Shown: positions 1-5,203 of the stretch, in pieces
Numbering within the stretch: position 1 is the stretch's first letter
How the letters are laid out: every line of letters begins with the position of its first letter
Origin: Candidatus Gastranaerophilales bacterium
Lineage (GTDB): Bacteria; Cyanobacteriota; Vampirovibrionia; Gastranaerophilales; Gastranaerophilaceae
Direction: 5' to 3'
Length of the DNA: 5,212 nt
Assembly (NCBI GenBank): GCA_021202305.1
Contig: JAJQDG010000042.1
Coordinates: 1-5,212 of the forward strand
Position numbers and translations under genes: made by a program
The notes under the pieces: generated by a model
Seen by the model: the letters and a program-made list of their open reading frames with translations, nothing else
Database searches by the model: none
Told to the model about the DNA's origin: nothing

Positions 1-1
1 G

Positions 2-49
2 CTCGACCCGATATAATTTCTTATATGGGCGTAAGCAGGAATCTTGCAT
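2..49 (-). CDS. Possible 5' end of an unrecognised gene leaving the left edge
   Basis: An ATG at 49-47 opens a frame of 16 codons that runs off the window (peptide MQDSCLRPYKKLYRVE). A weak ribosome-site match (GGA, seven bases before) precedes it. A TTGACT hexamer lies further upstream on the same strand but has no good -10 at the right distance. The peptide matches nothing I recognise. A 16-codon open frame is expected often by chance, and the 7-29 hairpin lies inside it, so this is a tentative call. Confidence 0.15.
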   Translation of the reverse strand, partial: MQDSCLRPYKKLYRVE

Positions 50-120
50 TAAATTATCCGTACATTCCGCACTGTTAGCCGAAAGTCAAGCGTGATAACT
101 AAAAAGAACTAACTTTTCCA

Positions 121-143
121 AAATAATCATTCTATCCGTTTTA
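121..143 (+). repeat. 23-bp direct repeat, copy 1
   Basis: This stretch, beginning AAATAATCATTCTATCCG, recurs without mismatch at 301-323, exactly 180 bases further. Upstream of both copies a weaker match continues (AACTTT at 111-116 and 291-296), so the ancestral unit was probably longer. A chance exact 23-base match within 381 bases is very unlikely. Confidence 0.85.
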
Positions 144-149
144 CCCTTA

Positions 150-167
150 AAAAGTCCGAAAAGTCCG
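150..167 (+). repeat. 9-bp tandem duplication
   Basis: AAAAGTCCG occurs twice head to tail (150-158 and 159-167). The related TCCGTTTT occurs at 135-142, 164-171 and 315-322, so this small module is spread through the region. Confidence 0.7.
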
Positions 168-233
168 TTTTGAAATGCCAAACGAAATGATTATTTCCGA
201 CCCCTCAAACGCCCTCACAGAGCCTTAGCCTAA

Positions 234-300
234 AAATAATCGCACCATCTGTCATAATCAAACCACTCGACAAAATACACTTCTCTAGCCAACTTTCTTT
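234..300 (+). repeat. Diverged 67-bp tandem repeat, first unit
   Basis: Positions 234-279 match 301-346 at 37 of 46 bases, with the 15-base block TAATCAAACCACTCG (255-269) identical. The rest of the unit (280-300) does not clearly match the corresponding part of the second unit, which instead forms the tRNA terminator hairpin. 67 is not a multiple of three, which argues against a coding repeat. Confidence 0.7.
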
Positions 301-346
301 AAATAATCATTCTATCCGTTTTAATCAAACCACTCGTTAAAATACA
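301..346 (+). repeat. Direct repeat: exact match to copy 1, also second 67-bp tandem unit
   Basis: The first 23 bases (301-323) are identical to 121-143. The full 46 bases also match 234-279 at 37 of 46 positions with a constant offset of 67, including the identical core TAATCAAACCACTCG (322-336) and AAAATACA (339-346). The two tandem units abut, since the first runs 234-300. The end of this copy overlaps the T-rich tail of the tRNA terminator candidate. Confidence 0.8.
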
Positions 347-375
347 AATAGAGAAGGCATTTTGTCCTCTCTATT
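339..375 (-). terminator. Terminator candidate downstream of tRNA-Ser
   Basis: Seven bases after the tRNA 3' end the transcript can fold AATAGAGAGG (375-366) onto CCTTCTCTATT (357-347): ten pairs with one bulged T and an eight-base loop ACAAAATG. The T-rich TGTATTTT (346-339) follows. The T-tract is interrupted, so strength is uncertain, but position and shape fit an intrinsic terminator for the tRNA. Confidence 0.55.
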
Positions 376-381
376 CAAATA

Positions 382-470
382 CGGAGAAAGAGGGATTCGA
401 ACCCTCGATACAGATTACTCCATATAACACCTTAGCAGGGTGCCGCCTTCAGCCACTCGGCCATTTCTCC
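382..470 (-). tRNA. tRNA-Ser(GCU)
   Basis: The minus strand folds into a class II tRNA of 89 nt including discriminator G at 382. The seven-pair acceptor stem is GGAGAAA/TTTCTCC, the D arm holds GCCGAGTGGCTGAAGGC, and the anticodon loop CTGCTAA carries anticodon GCT at 436-434. The long variable arm ATATGGA-GTAA-TCTGTAT forms seven pairs with two G-U. The T arm is GAGGG-TTCGAAT-CCCTC. Long variable arm, G73 and anticodon all agree on serine (codons AGC/AGU). CCA is not encoded, so it must be added after transcription. It has its own promoter candidate upstream and a terminator candidate downstream. Confidence 0.97.
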
Positions 471-489
471 AAATATCAAATTCTAAACA

Positions 490-518
490 ATGATATCAAA
501 AATAAGAGTAATAATCAA
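490..518 (-). promoter_or_regulatory. Sigma-70-type promoter of tRNA-Ser
   Basis: TTGATT (518-513) as -35 and TATCAT (495-490) as -10 are separated by exactly 17 bases. TGA directly before the -10 makes it an extended -10. Transcription would start near 483, about 13 bases before the mature tRNA 5' end, a usual short leader. The tRNA therefore need not depend on read-through from hndD. Confidence 0.65.
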
Positions 519-542
519 GATTTTTACCCCAAAAGCTGTATA

Positions 543-574
543 AGTTTTAGAACAAACCTTGCAACAGTAAAACT
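543..574 (-). terminator. Weak hairpin directly after the hndD stop
   Basis: AGTTTTA (574-568), immediately after the hndD stop, is an exact inverted match to TAAAACT (549-543), with an 18-base loop. The stem is AT-rich and no T-run follows, so it is a poor intrinsic terminator. It may mark the 3' end of the operon, protect the transcript, or be chance. Confidence 0.25.
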
Positions 575-2320
575 CTAAACGCTGACAAATCCAACTGTTT
601 TTGATTTATCCGAATATGTCGTGTGTAAAAGTTCATGTGCCTTATGAGAAGCGGGCTTGTCCAAAAATTCTTTATAAAGCTTTATAATTTCGGGGTTTTC
701 ATGGCAATTTCTAAGCGGAAGATTTCTGTCTTCTTCATAAAGCCCCATGGCGCGATTGCGTTTAATACTTAATTTTTGGCAAGCACTTGGCTGACCGCCG
801 CCATTTACACATCCTCCGGGGCAAGCCATAACCTCAAGCATTTGAAAATCTGCACGCCCTTCTTTAACTTCTCTGACGGCTTTCTCCGCCTCTTTTAAAG
901 TGGAAACAACACGAATTTTTATTTTTTTACCCTCTATTTCAAGAGAAGCTTCCTTTGAACGGCAATCAACGCCCCGCAAGGGTGTAATGTCAAGATTTTC
1001 AAGATTTTTACCTGTTGCCATATTATAGGCACTGCGTGCGGCAGCTTCCGCAACACCGCCTGAAGCGCCAAATATAGTTCCGCCGCCTGTATATTTACCA
1101 AACGGGGAATCAGCTTCGCTGTCTTCTAAAGTTTCAAAATCAATTCCTGCATTTTTAATCATTTTTGCAAATTCGTATGTTGTAAGTACAATATCCGTCT
1201 GCCCTGATAATTCTTGCCTTTTTGCTTCATATTTTTTTGCAGTGCAGGGCATAATTGAAATTACGCAGATATTTTCTTTTGTGAAACCTTCATAATATTT
1301 CGGAGCAAATTCTTTTGCAATTGAAGATAGCATCCCCTGCGGCGATTTTGCGGTTGAAAGATGATTTAACATATCGGGGTGATTAATTTCAAGGTAACGA
1401 ACCCAGGCAGGGCAGCATGAAGTAAAAATAGGTAAATTTTCACCTGATTTAAGCCTTTGAAGAAATTCAGCCCCTTCCTCCATAATTGTTAAATCTGCGG
1501 AAAAATTAGTATCAAATACAAGATCAATCCCCAGTTTTCTTGCGGCGGTATAAATCTTTTTAATTGAATTTTCGCCTGATTTTTGTCCGAACATTTCACC
1601 CAGAGCCACGCGCACGGAAGGTGCAATTTGAAGTACAGTTTTAACATTTGTATCTAAAATTTTATCAAATGCAAAATTGATATCCGATTTAACTGTCAAG
1701 GCGCCTGTCGGACAAACGGAAACACACTGCCCGCAATTAACACAGTTTACATCTGCTAAATGTTTTCCTGCAACGGGCTGGACTTTTGTAGAAGAACCCC
1801 TGTCAGAAAAAGCAAGAACGCCTATCCCTTGAAATTCCATACATGCGCGCACGCATGCTCCGCATAAAATACATTTATTCGGGTCGCGCACGACAGAAAC
1901 AGAAGAATTATCAACGGGTAAAAACTCGTCTTCTTTCTTTTTTTTGTACGGAATTTCCGTTATTCCGTATTCAGCGGAATACTTTTGTAATTCGCAATTT
2001 CCGGATTTTGTACAGAGCGTGCAATCGCGGTTATGCTGCGCAAGAAGAAGTTCTAAAATTGCTTTTCTGATTTTGCGCACCTTTTGAGTATTTGTAAAAA
2101 CCTTCATACCGGCTCTAGGCGGCATTGTGCAGCTGGCTTGAATGCCGCGGCCTTCAACTTCCACAACGCATAATCTGCATGCGCCGTATTGAGTTAAATC
2201 GGGACGGTAACAAAACGTTGGAATTTCAATTCCTGCGCGCCTTGCAAGCTCTAATACCGTTTTTTCTTCGCCTATTTGAATTTCTTGATTATTAATAAAA
2301 AGTGTTTTAATATCAGCCAT
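575..2320 (-). CDS. hndD: [FeFe]-hydrogenase catalytic subunit, HndD/HydA type (group A3-like)
   Basis: 581-residue catalytic subunit that makes or consumes H2 at the H-cluster, presumably cytoplasmic (no signal peptide seen). Domains in order: NuoG-like [2Fe-2S] (C37, C48, C51, C64); His-Cys [4Fe-4S] (H96, C100, C103, C109); two [4Fe-4S] motifs (C150/153/156/160 and C193/196/199/203); then the H-cluster domain with L1 TSCCPAW (300-306), L2 MPC (357-359) and L3 MACPGGCVNGGGQP (498-511). By alignment from memory to Clostridium CpI, C303, C359, C500 and C504 hold the H-cluster; C302, E282, S322, E285 and R289 form the proton path; K362 matches the active-site lysine. All are present, so the enzyme looks active. 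It ends with a small-subunit-like tail and lacks the extra C-terminal [2Fe-2S] domain of longer HydA proteins. The start is set by AAGGA six bases upstream. Last gene of the hndA-hndC-hndD operon. Confidence 0.97.
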   Translation of the reverse strand: MADIKTLFINNQEIQIGEEKTVLELARRAGIEIPTFCYRPDLTQYGACRLCVVEVEGRGIQASCTMPPRAGMKVFTNTQKVRKIRKAILELLLAQHNRDCTLCTKSGNCELQKYSAEYGITEIPYKKKKEDEFLPVDNSSVSVVRDPNKCILCGACVRACMEFQGIGVLAFSDRGSSTKVQPVAGKHLADVNCVNCGQCVSVCPTGALTVKSDINFAFDKILDTNVKTVLQIAPSVRVALGEMFGQKSGENSIKKIYTAARKLGIDLVFDTNFSADLTIMEEGAEFLQRLKSGENLPIFTSCCPAWVRYLEINHPDMLNHLSTAKSPQGMLSSIAKEFAPKYYEGFTKENICVISIMPCTAKKYEAKRQELSGQTDIVLTTYEFAKMIKNAGIDFETLEDSEADSPFGKYTGGGTIFGASGGVAEAAARSAYNMATGKNLENLDITPLRGVDCRSKEASLEIEGKKIKIRVVSTLKEAEKAVREVKEGRADFQMLEVMACPGGCVNGGGQPSACQKLSIKRNRAMGLYEEDRNLPLRNCHENPEIIKLYKEFLDKPASHKAHELLHTTYSDKSKTVGFVSV

Positions 2321-2326
2321 TTTTGT

Positions 2327-2331
2327 TCCTT
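2327..2331 (-). promoter_or_regulatory. Ribosome binding site of hndD
   Basis: AAGGA lies six bases before the hndD ATG. It begins directly after the TAA stop of hndC, in the run TAAAAGGAACAAAAATG. Ribosomes ending hndC are therefore placed at the hndD start, which suggests translational coupling (inference). Confidence 0.8.
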
Positions 2332-4191
2332 TTATAAACTTTTAATTGCTTTGAAGGGGCAATTATTTATACATGTACCGCATTTAATGCATTTTGATTG
2401 ATCAATCTTATGAGGGTTTTTAACGCTGCCTTCTATGGCATCTACAGGGCAATTTCTGGCGCATTTAGTACACCCCTTGCACAATGTTTGATCAATTACA
2501 AATTTCTTCATTGCCTTGCATACGCCTGCGGGACATTTTTTATCCTTGATGTGTGCAATATATTCATCTCTAAAATATTTTAATGTTGAAAGAACGGGAT
2601 TAGGGGCGGATTTGCCAAGTCCGCAAAGAGAACCGGCTTTTACAACTTCTGCAAGTTCTTCAAGCTTTTCTAAATCTTCCATTTTGCCATGCCCTTTAAC
2701 GATTTTTTCTAAAATCAAAAGCATATTTTTTGTTCCCTCACGGCAGGGAACACATTTGCCGCAGGATTCATTTTTTGCAAAATTCATAAAAAATCTTGCC
2801 ACTTCAACAATGCAGGTGTCCTCATTCATAACAACAAGCCCGCCTGAACCGACCATTGCGCCCACTTTTGTAAGATCATCATAATCCATAGGCATATCGA
2901 GGTGTTCTTCGGTTAAACAGCCGCCCGAAGGCCCGCCTATTTGAACGGCTTTAAATTTTTTGCCGTTCCTAATTCCGCCGCCAAGGTCAAATACAATCTG
3001 CCTCAGTGTTGTATTCATGGGAACTTCAATAAGACCGGAGTTGTTTACTTCACCTGTAAGGGCAAAAGTTTTCGTACCCTTTGAGGATGCCGTTCCCATT
3101 GATGAAAACCATTCGGCTCCGTTTAAAATTATAGATGAAATATTTGCAAACGTTTCGACATTATTAAGAAGTGTGGGGCGCTTGAATAAACCGCACTGTG
3201 CCATGTGAATGTTTTTTGGGCGCGGCATACCGCGTTCGCCTTCAATTGAAGCTATTAATGCGGAAGATTCTCCGCAAACAAAAGCACCTGCGCCTTCCCT
3301 GATATGTATTTCAAGCGAAAAATCTGTTCCAAAAATGTTTTTGCCCAGATAACCTGCCCCGCTTGCATCTTTGATTGCCTTTTTAAGGCGCTTAATTGCA
3401 ACGGGATATTCGGCGCGTACATAAATATACGCTTCATCTGCTCCAACTGCAAATGCTGCAATTGCGATACCTTCAAGCAATTTGTGAGGGTCATCCTCCA
3501 TAACGCTTCTATCCATAAATGCACCGGGGTCGCCTTCATCCCCGTTGCAAATTACATAAGATTTACCGCCTCTGTTATTATAAACGGAACGCCACTTTTT
3601 CCCTGTCGGAAAACCGCCTCCGCCTCTGCCTCTGAGCCCTGAATCTTCTATTTCTTTTATTACGTTTTCCTGATTATTTTCTTCAAGCACCTTTGCTAAT
3701 GCCTGATATGCACCCATGGCAACAGCTTCATCCAAACATTCGGGATTAATTTTACCGCAATTTTTAAGTGCATTTTTTGTTTGTTTGGCATAAAAGTTGA
3801 TATCCTGGTTGCCTTTGGCGTGCTGTTTGGTTTCAGGGTCAACATAAAGAAGCCTTTCCACTATTTTGCCGTTTTTTATGTGAGAATTAAAAATTTCTTC
3901 AACATCGGATTCTTTTACTTTAACGTAAGTAACATTTTGTTCCGGAAAAACAACTAAAACGCCCTGTTCGCAAAAACCGTGGCACCCTGTAGGCACAACG
4001 GTCATTTTGTCATAATCGCTTAAAGTTGAAACATTGGCGCCAAATTCTTTAAACCTGTCAATAACATCCTGCGCCCCGACTGCAAGACAGCCTGTCCCCG
4101 CGCACACCAAAACTCTTAAACCCTGCGATGCAATAATATCTTGCGCGCGTTTTTGTTCACTTTTAATATCAATTTTTAGTTTAGTTTCCAT
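2332..4191 (-). CDS. hndC: NuoF-like flavoprotein subunit of NAD-linked [FeFe]-hydrogenase (HndC/HydB type)
   Basis: 619-residue NADH/FMN subunit. An N-terminal thioredoxin-like [2Fe-2S] domain (C30, C35, C70, C74, about residues 1-115) precedes the NuoF core. The core has the glycine-rich nucleotide-binding motif GLRGRGGGGFPTGKKW (185-200), NGDEGDPGAFMDR (216-228), GAGAFVCGE (300-308) and the N3-type [4Fe-4S] ligands C477, C480, C483 and C523. The C-terminus adds two ferredoxin-like [4Fe-4S] clusters (C571/574/577/581 and C601/604/607/611), the usual HndC/HydB extension absent from respiratory NuoF. The known role of the family is to take up or deliver hydride at FMN and pass electrons between NAD(H), ferredoxin and the hydrogenase subunit. 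The N-terminal domain corresponds to the separate HndB of Desulfovibrio fructosovorans. The ORF overlaps hndA by 11 bp and ends 11 bp before hndD. The ribosome site is weak (AAAGAG, seven bases upstream), consistent with coupling to hndA. NAD versus NADP preference cannot be read here. Confidence 0.96.
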   Translation of the reverse strand: METKLKIDIKSEQKRAQDIIASQGLRVLVCAGTGCLAVGAQDVIDRFKEFGANVSTLSDYDKMTVVPTGCHGFCEQGVLVVFPEQNVTYVKVKESDVEEIFNSHIKNGKIVERLLYVDPETKQHAKGNQDINFYAKQTKNALKNCGKINPECLDEAVAMGAYQALAKVLEENNQENVIKEIEDSGLRGRGGGGFPTGKKWRSVYNNRGGKSYVICNGDEGDPGAFMDRSVMEDDPHKLLEGIAIAAFAVGADEAYIYVRAEYPVAIKRLKKAIKDASGAGYLGKNIFGTDFSLEIHIREGAGAFVCGESSALIASIEGERGMPRPKNIHMAQCGLFKRPTLLNNVETFANISSIILNGAEWFSSMGTASSKGTKTFALTGEVNNSGLIEVPMNTTLRQIVFDLGGGIRNGKKFKAVQIGGPSGGCLTEEHLDMPMDYDDLTKVGAMVGSGGLVVMNEDTCIVEVARFFMNFAKNESCGKCVPCREGTKNMLLILEKIVKGHGKMEDLEKLEELAEVVKAGSLCGLGKSAPNPVLSTLKYFRDEYIAHIKDKKCPAGVCKAMKKFVIDQTLCKGCTKCARNCPVDAIEGSVKNPHKIDQSKCIKCGTCINNCPFKAIKSL

Positions 4192-4681
4192 TGTTGTTCT
4201 CTTTCAATATGGTGTCTATGACCATGGATATTGCATCCGGTGTCATTTGCGGATAAACCTTCTCATTTATTACAACGGCAGGGGCAAGTCCGCACGCTCC
4301 CAGACAATTCACCGTTTCTAAAGAAAAAAGCCCGTCTTTTGTCGTCATTTTACCTTTTTCCATGGGCAATTTCTTTTTTAATTCCTCTAATACGGGCATT
4401 GACCCTCTTACATGGCATGCCGTACCGTCGCAGACCTTTATCTGGTATTTACCTTTAGGCTCAAGGCTAAACTGAGCATAAAACGTAGCAACTCCGTGTA
4501 CTGTTGCAGGGGAAAGCCCTTCAACTTTTTCACCGACGTAACTGATAACATCTTCGGGCAAATACCTGTAAACACCTTGTATGCGCTGCAAAACAGAAAT
4601 AAGATTTGTTTTCTCATATCCAAATTCCTGTAGTATCTCATCGATTTTTTTAAAATCGACAGAACTTTTTAATTCTGCCAT
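4181..4681 (-). CDS. hndA: NuoE-like [2Fe-2S] subunit of NAD-linked [FeFe]-hydrogenase (HndA/HydC type)
   Basis: 166-residue subunit of the NuoE/HndA/HydC family. An N-terminal helical region (residues 8-75, with the family-typical VHGVATFYAQF at 61-71) is followed by a thioredoxin-like domain that binds a [2Fe-2S] cluster through C84, C89, C126 and C130, all present with the usual spacing (VCDGTACH and NCLGACGLAP). It partners the FMN subunit encoded next. The start at 4681 is preferred because AAAGGA lies seven bases upstream and the length then matches the family. An in-frame ATG at 4726 would add 15 residues but has no ribosome site and no family-like sequence. First gene of the operon; its end overlaps the start of hndC by 11 bp in another frame. 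The neighbours point to the hydrogenase complex rather than complex I or formate dehydrogenase, which use close homologues. Confidence 0.95.
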   Translation of the reverse strand: MAELKSSVDFKKIDEILQEFGYEKTNLISVLQRIQGVYRYLPEDVISYVGEKVEGLSPATVHGVATFYAQFSLEPKGKYQIKVCDGTACHVRGSMPVLEELKKKLPMEKGKMTTKDGLFSLETVNCLGACGLAPAVVINEKVYPQMTPDAISMVIDTILKENNNGN

Positions 4682-4688
4682 TTTCTTA

Positions 4689-4694
4689 TCCTTT
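4689..4694 (-). promoter_or_regulatory. Ribosome binding site of hndA, decides the start
   Basis: AAAGGA lies seven bases before the ATG at 4681-4679. The upstream in-frame ATG at 4726 has nothing similar before it, so this site fixes the start of hndA. Confidence 0.75.
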
Positions 4695-4717
4695 AAACAA
4701 ATAACTTTACTGAAATG

Positions 4718-4744
4718 ATAATACAAGCAGATTTATTTTTCAAA
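4718..4744 (-). promoter_or_regulatory. Possible promoter of the hndACD operon
   Basis: A TATTAT hexamer (4723-4718) could be a -10 box about 37 bases upstream of the hndA start. The best -35 match near it is TTTGAA (4744-4739), with a short 15-base spacer. The whole spacer is AT-rich, so such matches arise easily. No clear operator such as a Rex-type palindrome was seen by eye. Confidence 0.25.
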
Positions 4745-4757
4745 TTTTTTTGTAAAA

Positions 4758-4794
4758 GAATTTGCGAGAAAACCGGCGACATTAAAGCAAACTC
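4758..4794 (-). terminator. Possible weak terminator hairpin after the C_GCAxxG_C_C gene
   Basis: GAGTTTGC (4794-4787) can pair with GCAAATTC (4765-4758) over eight base pairs including one G-U, with a 21-base loop. TTTTACAA follows on the transcript. The loop is long and the T-run short, so termination would be partial at best. If it does not work, the hydrogenase genes could be co-transcribed with the upstream gene. Confidence 0.25.
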
Positions 4795-4807
4795 AAAACA
4801 ATAAAAA

Positions 4808-5203
4808 CTATTTAACGCCTATCGTTTCGGTTTTTAAAATTTCTTCTAAAAGTCTTGATGATAATTCAACCATATTTACGCAGTGCATTTTTCTTTCTTT
4901 TGAGTGAAAATCACCAAACTTGGAAGTTAAAACTCTGCAGCAGGCTGCGCCTGTTTTTTTCTTAAATTCTTCAATGAATTTTTTGGCAAGAATTCTTGCT
5001 TTTTCATTTTTGCAATAACTTATTACAATTTGCGCTCCCGCAACAGCCCCGCAAAGACAGCCTGAACCCATGCCGCCTGAAAATGCGGTTCCGATTTTGA
5101 CAAAATCAACAGGGATAAATCCTTCATCTGCTGCCGCTTTAATTACTGATTCCGAGCAGGAAAACCCTTCATTTAAAAAATAATTACAAGCTTTTTTATA
5201 CAT
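4808..5203 (-). CDS. C_GCAxxG_C_C family cysteine-rich putative redox protein (start uncertain)
   Basis: 131-residue small protein recognised as the C_GCAxxG_C_C family by the opening F-x3-GF-x-C (around C16), the central GGMGSGCLCGAVAGA (43-57, C49 and C51), C64, the C88-C89 pair and C108 near the C-terminus. The family is described as putatively redox-active from its conserved cysteines; no reaction is established that I know of. No signal peptide or membrane span is seen. The ATG at 5203 has no ribosome site in the nine visible upstream bases (TTCAAAAAA), and the frame stays open to the window edge, so a few more N-terminal residues may be missing. The first residues do line up with the family's usual start. 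It lies 126 bp upstream of hndA on the same strand; a link to the hydrogenase is only suggested by position. Confidence 0.85.
   Translation of the reverse strand: MYKKACNYFLNEGFSCSESVIKAAADEGFIPVDFVKIGTAFSGGMGSGCLCGAVAGAQIVISYCKNEKARILAKKFIEEFKKKTGAACCRVLTSKFGDFHSKERKMHCVNMVELSSRLLEEILKTETIGVK

Larger units (their letters stand above)
121..196. repeat. 76-bp segment bounded by 11-bp perfect inverted repeats
   Basis: AAATAATCATT (121-131) and AATGATTATTT (186-196) are exact reverse complements, 54 bases apart, and the same 11-mer occurs again at 301-311. The ends resemble those of a tiny terminal-inverted-repeat element, but no target duplication is seen in the flanks and there is no coding content. 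The terms are AT-rich, so chance or a protein-binding half-site are alternatives. Confidence 0.4.
1..381. other. Gene-poor region downstream of tRNA-Ser with diverged repeats
   Basis: No open frame of convincing length is present on either strand. What it holds: the tRNA terminator candidate (339-375), a diverged 67-bp tandem pair (234-300 and 301-346), a 23-bp exact direct repeat (121-143 and 301-323), an 11-bp inverted repeat (121-131 and 186-196), a 9-bp tandem duplication (150-167), a 9-pair hairpin (7-29) and a possible start of a gene leaving the left edge. The repeats suggest a non-coding or decayed region; no known family was recognised. Confidence 0.6.

Noticed and set aside
12..17. 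Perfect TATAAT on the plus strand as a promoter -10
   Set aside because: Any -35 would be outside the window, no plus-strand gene follows, and the hexamer is part of the 7-29 palindrome.
175..228. 17-codon plus-strand open frame
   Set aside because: Very short, no ribosome site, within the repeat region and expected by chance.
121..346. CRISPR array
   Set aside because: Only two to three diverged copies with unequal spacing (offsets 67 and 180 bases); no regular repeat-spacer pattern.
1..470. Integration site (att) at the tRNA-Ser 3' end
   Set aside because: No second copy of the tRNA 3' end (T arm plus acceptor) is found in the downstream 381 bases, and no integrase is present.
1843..2070. 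Plus-strand open frame of 75 codons opposite hndD
   Set aside because: Lies wholly antisense to the cluster-binding domains of hndD; composition is that of a shadow frame and no family is recognised.
2398..3642. Several plus-strand frames (2398-2583, 2516-2884, 2960-3208, 3304-3642) and a minus-strand frame (3255-3539)
   Set aside because: All overlap conserved parts of hndC in other frames; the hndC reading carries every expected motif.
4034..4641. Frames overlapping hndA and the hndC start (4034-4321, 4231-4458 and 4412-4633 plus; 4438-4641 minus)
   Set aside because: Shadows of hndA and hndC; no ribosome sites or recognisable domains.
4682..4726. Longer hndA start at the upstream ATG
   Set aside because: Adds 15 non-family residues and lacks a ribosome site, while AAAGGA sits at the right distance from the ATG at 4681.
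4682..4807. Rex-type redox operator upstream of hndA
   Set aside because: A TTGTTTAAAG stretch looks suggestive, but no matching half-site forms the expected palindrome.
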